From NCBI GenBank assembly GCA_913060985.1, contig CAJXTQ010000043.1, forward strand, positions 1 through 5,292: a stretch of DNA of 5,292 nucleotides, in the 5' to 3' direction. A program made the translations under genes and the position numbers. Shown piece by piece: positions 1 through 4,978 of this stretch (positions are counted from its first letter, which is position 1; every line of letters begins with the position of its first letter). The notes beneath the pieces were generated by a model. The model had not been told where the DNA came from. It saw nothing but the letters and a program-made list of their open reading frames with translations, and ran no database searches. This DNA is from an uncultured Micrococcales bacterium. Its GTDB lineage: Bacteria; Actinomycetota; Actinomycetes; Actinomycetales; Microbacteriaceae.

Positions 1-860
1 CTTTCTGCAGTACATGTGATGTCATCACCGATGGTTTCGACTTTGTAGCCAGGCAGGGATGGCTTCAACATCGCAAGATTTGTCTTACCGCAGGCAGAGG
101 GGAAAGCTGCGGCCACATTGAACTGCTTGCCTTCGGGGTTTGTAATGCGAATCAGAAGCATGTGCTCGGCAAGCCAACCTTCGTCACGAGCCATAGTTGA
201 GCCAATTCGAAGACTCATTGCTTTCTTTCCCAGCAGGCTGTTTCCGCCATAGCCAGAGCCGAAGCTCCATATCTCTTTTGTTTCAGGGAACTGAACCACG
301 TGAACATCAGGGTTGCACGGCCACGCAACATCCTGTTCACCCTCTGCAAGTGGTGAACCTACTGAGTGAACGGCTGGCACCCATTCGGCACCTGCGGCAA
401 TTTCATCCAAAACCTTTGAGCTCACCCTGGTCATGATCATCATTGAGGAAACCACGTAAGCACTGTCTGTTAGCTCAATTCCGTACCTAGCCTGGTCTGA
501 GCCAATTGGTCCCATTGAGAAAGGAATTACATACATAGTTCTTCCGCGCATGGAGCCGTCGAAAAGCCCATTGAGTTTTTCACGCATTGCATTTGGCTCA
601 AACCAATTATTTGTTGGACCCGCATCTTGCTCACGCTCTGAGCAGATAAACGTTCTCTCTTCAACTCGAGCAACATCGGCAGGGTTGGTGCGAGCAAGAA
701 AGCTGTTTGGTCGCTTTTCTGGGTTGAGCTGGGTAAACGTTCCGCGCTCAACGAGCAGCTGGTTCATCTCGTCCTGCTCGGAGCCGTCTATCCAGCGAAT
801 ATTGTCTGGTTTGGTAAGGCTAGCTATTTCGCTAACCCAGTTTTCAATTTCAGTTGTCAT
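1..860 (-). CDS. pckG: Phosphoenolpyruvate carboxykinase (GTP), N-terminal part, cut by left window edge
   Basis: Cytosolic gluconeogenic enzyme converting oxaloacetate plus GTP to PEP, CO2 and GDP. The first 286 codons are present, a little under half of the usual ~600 residues; the rest lies beyond position 1. Recognition is from the translation: the substrate-site segment RTMYVIPFSMGPIG (residues 107-120), CNPDVHVVQFPETKEIWSFG (182-201), GYGGNSLLGKK (203-213), DEGWLAEHM (226-234), the PEPCK P-loop FPSACGKTN (253-261) with its reactive Cys257, Lys259 and Thr260, and GDDI (278-281). By alignment from memory with the human enzyme, Lys213, His233 and Asp280 are the Mn ligands, all present. The ATG at 860 is supported by AAGGGG (minus strand, 872-867) six bases upstream. 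The family normally continues GDDIAWM, but here it reads GDDITCTAE at the very edge. It is transcribed away from the other genes and precedes a dyad-rich leader. The GTP-dependent form is usual in Actinobacteria. Confidence 0.97.
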   Translation of the reverse strand, partial: MTTEIENWVSEIASLTKPDNIRWIDGSEQDEMNQLLVERGTFTQLNPEKRPNSFLARTNPADVARVEERTFICSEREQDAGPTNNWFEPNAMREKLNGLFDGSMRGRTMYVIPFSMGPIGSDQARYGIELTDSAYVVSSMMIMTRVSSKVLDEIAAGAEWVPAVHSVGSPLAEGEQDVAWPCNPDVHVVQFPETKEIWSFGSGYGGNSLLGKKAMSLRIGSTMARDEGWLAEHMLLIRITNPEGKQFNVAAAFPSACGKTNLAMLKPSLPGYKVETIGDDITCTAE

Positions 861-873
861 GTGAATCCCCTTG

Positions 874-896
874 AGTGTTAAGTCTGACAGAACACT
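874..896. promoter_or_regulatory. 23-bp palindrome upstream of pckG, candidate operator
   Basis: The arms AGTGTT (874-879) and AACACT (891-896) are perfect inverted repeats. The core GTC-T-GAC (882-888) shares the same centre at 885, so 9 of 11 base pairs of the dyad are symmetric; only 880/890 and 881/889 break it. It ends two bases before the pckG Shine-Dalgarno on the minus strand. This suits a homodimeric repressor site or a leader hairpin. A GT-N3-AC core is seen in many GntR/FadR-type operators, but I cannot name the regulator. Confidence 0.55.
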
Positions 897-931
897 TGTC
901 TTGAAAAGGTAATTTTCAAAAATTTAGTGTT
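891..931. promoter_or_regulatory. Nested inverted repeat in the pckG upstream region
   Basis: An inner perfect 7-bp dyad, TTGAAAA (901-907) and TTTTCAA (913-919) with a 5-base gap, lies inside outer arms AACACT (891-896) and AGTGTT (926-931). The left outer arm is also the right half of the 874-896 palindrome, so the AGTGTT element occurs three times (874 and 926 plus, 891 minus). TTGAAA on either strand could serve as a -35; on the plus strand it is followed at 16 bases by TTTAGT (923-928). I found no convincing -10 for pckG on the minus strand. Confidence 0.4.
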
Positions 932-934
932 TTT

Positions 935-1097
935 TGGAAAGGGGACTGTTTTTGCAGTCTAGGTTTTGGGGCTGTTTGCCCGGTTGTTCGAGGGAGGTGT
1001 TTCTCGATTAGTTATAAGTCTAGTGAGTATTGAAAAATCCCGTTTAGTGCTTAACTTCGCAGACCCCACCGCTACAAAGCCTTGGTGGGGTTTTTGC
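935..1097 (+). ncRNA. Possible small RNA between pckG and the DUF4395 gene (tentative)
   Basis: The 861-1043 gap has no convincing coding sequence. On the plus strand, weak promoter-like boxes (TTGAAA 901-906, 16-base spacer, TTTAGT 923-928) would start a transcript near 935. It would contain short hairpins GACTG/CAGTC (944-948/955-959), GGGC/GCCC (969-972/978-981) and TCGAG/CTCGA (988-992/1003-1007), and would end at the strong terminator at 1063-1095. Its 3' end would be antisense to the end of the DUF4395 gene. The terminator is the firm part. The promoter and transcript are inferred, and the region could instead be the pckG leader read from the minus strand. Confidence 0.25.
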
Positions 1098-1559
1098 AAA
1101 ACGCATGTGTAGCCAGCAGCCTGCGCAAAAACCAAAGGCTGATTCGAAAAATAGAAAGCTTAAGCAGATCCCACACAGCGCCAAAGGAATTGGTCCGGTC
1201 ATTGCAAGCCAGCCGAGGGTGAAGCAAGCAACCACCACCATGCCAAAGCCGATATACCAAGCGGTTTTCTTTGGCTCCGCATCCACCCACTCAGGGACCT
1301 GATTGCGAGTAACCAATCTTCCCAAAGCCATCGATGGCGAAAAGCGATGGCCAACAAACAGCCTTAGGAACATATCCAACATGAAAAGCATCCCAAAACC
1401 ACGCATCGGTTGGAAATCCCCTGTTGTTGCTGCATACATCCAAGCCCCAAAACCAAGCAGGAACAAAATTCCTGCGGCAGCTCTCACTTCCCGTTCATTG
1501 AAAACGGCAAAGTCATACTGCTCGGTTTTTTCACCAAAATTAAAGGTTTGAGTGGACAC
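1044..1559 (-). CDS. DUF4395 family integral membrane protein with CxxC and C-terminal cysteine pair
   Basis: A 171-residue membrane protein of unknown function. Hydrophobic segments lie at about 27-44, 54-70, 99-120 and 124-144, giving four likely helices. Family hallmarks are VGHRFSP (69-75) and the end of the last helix, FGFCAGCWLH (142-151), with Cys145 and Cys148 in a CxxC. After a short positive segment it ends with CSGGVC (162-167), a second cysteine pair. DUF4395 genes are often found beside thioredoxin or rhodanese genes, so a thiol-redox or sulfur role is a reasonable guess; no such neighbour is visible here. The start is GTG at 1559: no Shine-Dalgarno is properly spaced, but a -10-like TAGACT ends six bases upstream, suggesting leaderless translation. 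Starting at the next in-frame GTG (codon 25) would remove residues just before the first helix. The gene is divergent from the plus-strand operon and convergent with nothing. Confidence 0.85.
   Translation of the reverse strand: MSTQTFNFGEKTEQYDFAVFNEREVRAAAGILFLLGFGAWMYAATTGDFQPMRGFGMLFMLDMFLRLFVGHRFSPSMALGRLVTRNQVPEWVDAEPKKTAWYIGFGMVVVACFTLGWLAMTGPIPLALCGICLSFLFFESAFGFCAGCWLHMRFAKTPPRLCSGGVCEVKH
1063..1095 (+). terminator. Intrinsic terminator on the plus strand, inside the 3' end of the DUF4395 gene
   Basis: A perfect 8-bp GC-rich stem, ACCCCACC (1063-1070) with GGTGGGGT (1084-1091), has a 13-base loop. Its last T starts a run of five Ts (1091-1095). The T-tract is only on the plus strand; read on the minus strand the stem is followed by CTGCGAAG, so it does not suit termination of the DUF4395 transcript. 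No plus-strand gene lies upstream, so it either ends an unannotated RNA or blocks antisense read-through. The stem also codes for DUF4395 residues 157-166. Confidence 0.6.
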
Positions 1560-1565
1560 CCCAAA

Positions 1566-1594
1566 AGTCTAATTTGACAATGCTGAATTGTGAG
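1566..1594 (-). promoter_or_regulatory. Candidate promoter of the DUF4395 gene (leaderless)
   Basis: On the minus strand CTCACA (1594-1589) is followed after 17 bases by TAGACT (1571-1566). Each hexamer matches four of six bases of the sigma70-type consensus. The -10 ends six bases before the GTG at 1559, so transcription would begin at or next to the start codon. Leaderless mRNAs are common in Actinobacteria. Inferred from spacing and motif only. Confidence 0.4.
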
Positions 1595-1605
1595 AAGTCT
1601 CTAAT
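1574..1605 (+). promoter_or_regulatory. Candidate promoter of the plus-strand operon
   Basis: A perfect -35 hexamer TTGACA (1574-1579) is followed by TCTAAT (1600-1605), a five-of-six -10 match. The 20-base spacer is longer than the usual 16-19, so one of the two boxes may be wrong or activator-assisted. The leader to the ATG at 1667 would be about 55 bases. Confidence 0.3.
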
Positions 1606-1613
1606 TATTCTCA
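1591..1613. promoter_or_regulatory. Inverted repeat in the divergent control region, candidate shared operator
   Basis: TGAGAA (1591-1596) and TTCTCA (1608-1613) form a perfect 6-bp dyad separated by 11 bases; a further TTCTCA lies at 1621-1626. The dyad overlaps the proposed -35 of the DUF4395 promoter and the proposed -10 of the operon promoter, so one bound protein could affect both directions. In addition AAGTCT occurs at 1565-1570 and 1595-1600, exactly 30 bases apart and each followed closely by AATT. Candidate ligands include the operon's own response regulator, but this is inference. Confidence 0.35.
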
Positions 1614-1666
1614 GCTTGTTTTCTCATCCCAGACTGGTTTTCTATTACTCAAGCTAAGGAGTTCAA

Positions 1667-2341
1667 ATGAGCGAGAAGTATTTAGAAGACAACAAAAAGC
1701 CCTCACTTTTGGGGAAGCTAGCTCCAACCATCATTTCAGTTGGTTCGATTGCAACGGCGGTTGTTATCACCTCACCTGGCATCACATCCTCTTTGGGACT
1801 AGTCCAACAGGTTGAAAATGATTCTCAATCAGGATCAGAAGTTGATGCAATCACTGCTGATTCACTTCCAGCTCTCGAGCCAAATGCGGATGTCCCTCAG
1901 CAGACGACAACTGCGGATGCTGGGCAATCCGCATCGACACCAGCTCAGGCCGAGGTTTCGACAATTGACCAGCCACTCTTAGAGACCCAGAACACAGCTC
2001 AGCCCATAACTGAAACCAATCCTCCTGTTGAAACGGTCGTTGTGGAAACTCCTGTTCCTGCTAAAGAGCCAGTGCCGGTGGCTGAGCCAACCCCAGTTAC
2101 AGATCCAGCACCTAATGCATCTTCCGCAACTTGGGTCGCTGACTCAGGTTCATCTGGGACTGTGATCGACCAGGGAACCTCAGCTACTGCCACCGAAAAC
2201 AATAGTTCCGCCACTCCCTATTACGACGACGATGATGACGATGACTACGAGGGTGGATATGACTACGACGGTGATGACGATGATCACGATGACGATGATG
2301 ACGACTACGACGACGACCACGACGACGATGATGACGACTAG
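1667..2341 (+). CDS. Exported or membrane-anchored protein with Pro/Thr/Ser stalk and Asp-rich C-terminal tail
   Basis: A 224-residue protein of no family I recognise. Residues 1-19 carry positive charge, followed by a hydrophobic segment (about 19-38) acting as signal peptide or N-terminal anchor; the rest should be outside the membrane. Residues about 45-183 are low-complexity, rich in Thr, Ser, Ala, Pro, Glu and Gln, with Pro-Val-Pro repeats at 128-148 (PVPAKEPVPVAEPTPVTDP), as in cell-wall-spanning stalks. Residues 185-224 contain 28 Asp, 6 Tyr, 2 His, 3 Gly and 1 Glu and run to the stop. Such a tail could bind Ca, Fe or other cations or basic surfaces. DQGTSAT (168-174) resembles the Dxx[S/T]gAT acceptor motif of ApbE flavin transferases, and apbE is encoded in the same operon. 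The ATG at 1667 has an excellent AAGGAG (1656-1661) five bases upstream. It is the first gene of the operon, 20 bp before the lipoprotein gene. The function is unknown. Confidence 0.85.
   Translation: MSEKYLEDNKKPSLLGKLAPTIISVGSIATAVVITSPGITSSLGLVQQVENDSQSGSEVDAITADSLPALEPNADVPQQTTTADAGQSASTPAQAEVSTIDQPLLETQNTAQPITETNPPVETVVVETPVPAKEPVPVAEPTPVTDPAPNASSATWVADSGSSGTVIDQGTSATATENNSSATPYYDDDDDDDYEGGYDYDGDDDDHDDDDDDYDDDHDDDDDD
2225..2338 (+). repeat. GAY trinucleotide-rich tract encoding the Asp tail
   Basis: About 114 bases made mostly of GAC and GAT codons, interrupted by TAC, CAC, GGT/GGA and one GAG, ending at the stop codon. GAC and GAT alternate irregularly, so it is not a pure microsatellite, but short perfect runs such as repeated GAC or GATGAC units could slip. 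Gains or losses in units of three would change tail length without a frameshift. On the opposite strand the tract produces an Arg/His-rich open frame that is only a shadow. Confidence 0.7.
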
Positions 2342-2361
2342 GAAAGAGATAGGTTAGAAAA

Positions 2362-2946
2362 ATGAAAAAGCTGGGTATTTCCTTGGTTGCATTAGTGCTT
2401 CTAAGTGGATGTTCCCAGGCAACCCCGGAGGTCACGCTTCCAGACTCAGTTGAAATCCAATCAGGATCGAATGACGGAGCCGTATCTACAACGGAGGAAA
2501 CGGGTTCTAATCAGGCTGCGGCTGAGTCAGAAACTCCGCCAACGGCTGAGCCGATTCAACCCGAGATTAGTTCTGATCCGGATAGTGACTCCCAACCGCA
2601 ATCTTCGACTCAAGATTTTGTGATTGATTATGCGGAGCTGGAAATCGAGGATCAATCTGGAGATGGCAAGACAGTTGCAATTGAGGAACTGAGGACTTCT
2701 TTGCCAGCAGCCCTGATTGTCATAACCAATCGCTCAGGTTCAGTTCTCGGCGTTGCAAAGGCAAGTGCCACCAGCACACCCGTATCAATTGAACTTCGAA
2801 CCCCAATAACAGTCAGCCAAGAGCTCTACGCCCAACTGTTTGCCGACAACGGCAATGGTGATTATGACAGTTCTGATTTGGTTGTGTACGAAGATTTGGA
2901 AGAGCGAGAGCCAATAACCGAAGACTTTGATTATCGGGTGAGATAG
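2362..2946 (+). CDS. Lipoprotein with DUF7282-like C-terminal domain
   Basis: A 194-residue predicted lipoprotein. Lys2-Lys3, a hydrophobic core and the lipobox L14-S-G-C17 give a clear type II signal, with Cys17 as the lipidated residue. Residues 18-84 are an acidic Ser/Thr/Pro/Glu linker with no fold expected. Residues about 86-192 look like an all-beta domain: IEDQSGDGKTVAIEEL (95-110), ALIVIT (117-122), GSVLGVAKA (126-134), VSIELRTPI (141-149), LYAQLFADNGNGDYDSSD (155-172) and a final EDFDYRV. This order, with VIGV-like and NGxYD-like signatures, resembles the DUF7282 domain known mainly from haloarchaeal surface proteins; the match is from memory. DNGNGDYDSSD (162-172) resembles a calcium-binding loop. 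The ATG at 2362 has AGG about eight bases upstream (2351-2353). The stop overlaps the kinase GTG by one base (TAGTG). Being encoded directly before a sensor kinase, it may be a ligand-binding accessory or a regulated envelope protein; function unknown. Confidence 0.8.
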   Translation: MKKLGISLVALVLLSGCSQATPEVTLPDSVEIQSGSNDGAVSTTEETGSNQAAAESETPPTAEPIQPEISSDPDSDSQPQSSTQDFVIDYAELEIEDQSGDGKTVAIEELRTSLPAALIVITNRSGSVLGVAKASATSTPVSIELRTPITVSQELYAQLFADNGNGDYDSSDLVVYEDLEEREPITEDFDYRVR

Positions 2947-4319
2947 TGAAGCTAAAGTCATCGCTTCGGCTGAGGATTGTCATTTGGATTCTTGCTCCAA
3001 TGACAATTCTTGCCATTCTCCTCACGAGTGGTGCTGCAATTGTTTTTCAACAACAAACCGAGCAGCGAATCAGTGAGTCACTCAGCAGAGAGGCAAGCGA
3101 GCTTGTTTTGCTAAGTGAAAACATTGAATTTGAATCCTCGCAGGAACTGCTTCAGCGGTTTGTCGAGCGAAGCTCACCAGATGTTGATGAGCAAATAATT
3201 GCGATAGTCAACGACAGGGTTTTTCTCCGCTCAGGCAGCTCCTCATTCAGGCTTGACCAAGATAGTGATTTTCTGTCTCTTGTGACATCGGTGGACTCAA
3301 CGACGTTCGGGGAGTTCAGTCAGGGTGTGAATTATCGATGGATCTCAATTCCAGTGAATTCTTTGGTTGACAGTGGTTTTCTGGTGAGTGCATTCAGTGT
3401 TGATAGGCAAAATAATCAAACACTGGTAGCAATTTTCAGCTTTATTGGTGTTGCCATATTCTCGCTGTTTGTTGCATCGATCTTTGGCTGGTTTGCATCC
3501 GGCAGGATTTTCAGACCAATTGGGGCGATGTCAAAAGCAGCGTCTGAAATCGGTCATGATGACCTGACTTCCAGAATTCCTCTGCAGGGCAACAACAACG
3601 AGTTAGACAGTTTGGCAACCGAGTTCAACTCGATGCTTGATCGATTGGAAGAGTCTTTTAAAAACCAGAGGTCCTTTGTTGATGATGCCGGGCATGAGCT
3701 TCGAACTCCACTAACTGTCATTCGGGGACATCTTGATTTGGTGATGCAGGACCCCAAAGCCAATGCGCAGAGCCTGGAAATTATCAGAGACGAATTGTCA
3801 CGAATGAGCAGGTTGGTTTTTGATCTGCAAACACTCACAAAATCGAACCAGCCTGAGTTTGTGAGATTAGAGCCAGTCAACCTGCAAATCCTCAACGACG
3901 AGCTATATGTCAAAGCCGAGTCGCTGGCTGAGAGAAGCTGGATTCAGTCTGCTGATGATCTAGACATCGAGCTGATGCTGGATAGGCAGAGAATCACTCA
4001 AGCATTTTTGCAACTGGTCGAAAACGCCTGCAAGCAAACAGCAGATGGTGACGCTATCGAAATCGGAATCAGCCTGCAGGGCGGACAGGTTTCATTTTTT
4101 GTCGATGACAGTGGGCCTGGAATTGCTGAGCAGGATCGCGAGAAGGTCCTTCAAAGGTTTGCCCGCGGAGCAGGACATGCTGAAAGTGGCGAGGGTAGCG
4201 GGCTGGGTTTAGCGGTGGCTGATGCAATCGCAAAGTCCCATAAAGGCTTTATTCAGATAGATGATGGCAGCCAAGGTGGGGCAAGAGTCGCTATCGTTTT
4301 GCCTCAAGGAGAGTCATGA
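2946..4319 (+). CDS. Two-component sensor histidine kinase (HAMP-HisKA-HATPase)
   Basis: A 457-residue membrane kinase, complete and of normal length for an EnvZ/PhoR-like class I enzyme. Domains in order: transmembrane helix about 11-35, extracytoplasmic sensor region about 36-158, second helix about 159-183, HAMP about 184-237, HisKA with H-box DDAGHELRTPLTV (246-258) and phospho-acceptor His250, then an ATPase domain with N-box QLVENACKQT (356-365, Asn360), G1 box DDSGPGIA (387-394, Asp388), F-box around Phe405 and G2 box GEGSGLGLA (415-423). All catalytic motifs are intact. The sensor region has no motif I recognise and is rich in Ser, Glu and Asp. The start is GTG at 2946, overlapping the lipoprotein stop by one base with a weak GGGTGAG upstream, which suggests translational coupling. 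Its stop overlaps the response-regulator ATG by four bases (ATGA), so the two are cognate partners. The signal is unknown; an envelope metal or redox cue would fit the neighbours. Confidence 0.95.
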   Translation: MKLKSSLRLRIVIWILAPMTILAILLTSGAAIVFQQQTEQRISESLSREASELVLLSENIEFESSQELLQRFVERSSPDVDEQIIAIVNDRVFLRSGSSSFRLDQDSDFLSLVTSVDSTTFGEFSQGVNYRWISIPVNSLVDSGFLVSAFSVDRQNNQTLVAIFSFIGVAIFSLFVASIFGWFASGRIFRPIGAMSKAASEIGHDDLTSRIPLQGNNNELDSLATEFNSMLDRLEESFKNQRSFVDDAGHELRTPLTVIRGHLDLVMQDPKANAQSLEIIRDELSRMSRLVFDLQTLTKSNQPEFVRLEPVNLQILNDELYVKAESLAERSWIQSADDLDIELMLDRQRITQAFLQLVENACKQTADGDAIEIGISLQGGQVSFFVDDSGPGIAEQDREKVLQRFARGAGHAESGEGSGLGLAVADAIAKSHKGFIQIDDGSQGGARVAIVLPQGES

Positions 4320-4978
4320 ACAGAATTCTGATTGCTGAGGATGCAGAGCGAATCTCAAGCTTTGTTTCAAAAGGCCTGCAGGCAGCAGGTTATGAGACAG
4401 TAGTTACCGCATCTGGTGATCAAGCATTGGCTATTTTGAGATCATCCGATTTCGATCTGTTGATTTTGGATATTGGACTCCCCGGTAAAGATGGCTATCA
4501 GGTCATGGAAGAAGTCCGCGGCAGCGGCAACAACATCCCAATAATTGTGCTTACCGCCAGAGACAGTGTGGATGACACTGTCGCAAGCTTTGATGGTGGT
4601 GCCGATGACTATATGTCCAAACCCTTTAGCTTCGAAGAACTGCTGGTCAGGGTTAAACGCCGTATCGCAGAGCCCTCCAAAGAGAGCAAGGGTGAAAACT
4701 CGATTTCGGTTGGCAATGTTGAGCTTGATCTTCTAACCAGGGAGCTTCGGGTTGCTGGGGTTGAGTATGAGCTGACATCCCGCGAGTTCACCATGCTGGA
4801 AATGTTTTTGAAAAATCCCAACCAAGTGCTCTCCAGAGAACAGATTCTCTCCAGGGTTTGGGGTCTGGCACACGATCCAGGAAGCAACGTGGTCGATGTT
4901 TACGTTAGGTATTTGAGGCAAAAAGTGGGCAGTGAGCGGATCCAGACGGTTCGAGGAATGGGATATAAGTTTGTCTGA
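4316..4978 (+). CDS. OmpR/PhoB-family response regulator
   Basis: A 220-residue DNA-binding response regulator, complete. The receiver domain (1-117) has the acidic pair Glu8-Asp9, phospho-acceptor Asp52 in LLILDIGLPGKDGY, Thr80 in VLTAR, and Lys102 in YMSKPFSFEELLVRV, all as expected. The winged-helix domain (about 128-220) shows ELTSREFTMLEMFLKNPNQV (152-171), LSREQILSRVWG (172-183), the recognition-helix segment NVVDVYVRYLRQKV (191-204) and the terminal hairpin TVRGMGYKFV. AAGGAG (4306-4311) lies four bases before the ATG. Its start overlaps the kinase stop, and its own end overlaps the proposed apbE TTG start by eight bases. It probably acts at a direct-repeat site. The region at 1560-1666 upstream of its own operon is the nearest candidate target. 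Confidence 0.96.
   Translation: MNRILIAEDAERISSFVSKGLQAAGYETVVTASGDQALAILRSSDFDLLILDIGLPGKDGYQVMEEVRGSGNNIPIIVLTARDSVDDTVASFDGGADDYMSKPFSFEELLVRVKRRIAEPSKESKGENSISVGNVELDLLTRELRVAGVEYELTSREFTMLEMFLKNPNQVLSREQILSRVWGLAHDPGSNVVDVYVRYLRQKVGSERIQTVRGMGYKFV

Noticed and set aside
550..864. Plus-strand open frame opposite pckG (and another at 197-436)
   Set aside because: Both are antisense shadows of pckG, whose minus-strand frame carries all the PEPCK motifs; they have no ribosome-binding site or recognisable protein features.
1011..1016. TATAAC on the minus strand as the pckG -10 box
   Set aside because: It is a good hexamer, but no -35-like sequence lies 16-18 bases upstream, and it would give a leader of about 145 bases; unsupported without start mapping.
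861..1043. Small protein gene in the pckG/DUF4395 gap
   Set aside because: Frames on both strands are interrupted by stops or lack a start with a ribosome-binding site.
1063..1095. Hairpin as terminator of the DUF4395 transcript or a bidirectional terminator
   Set aside because: On the minus strand it lies inside the coding region and has no following T-tract.
1105..1551. Plus-strand open frames opposite the DUF4395 gene
   Set aside because: The minus-strand frame shows the family hallmarks and membrane helices; the plus-strand frames look like ordinary antisense shadows.
1916..1939. DAGQSAST (residues 84-91) as a flavinylation motif
   Set aside because: Position four is Gln rather than Ser/Thr and the acceptor position is Ser, so it does not fit Dxx[S/T]gAT as well as residues 168-174.
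2141..2161. DSGSSGT (residues 159-165) as a flavinylation motif
   Set aside because: It has the right spacing but Gly replaces the conserved Ala before the acceptor Thr; it also shows how easily this low-complexity stretch produces near matches.
2184..2435. Minus-strand Arg/His-rich open frame across the Asp tract
   Set aside because: It is the complement of the GAC/GAT repeat and spans a gene boundary; its composition is explained by the repeat.
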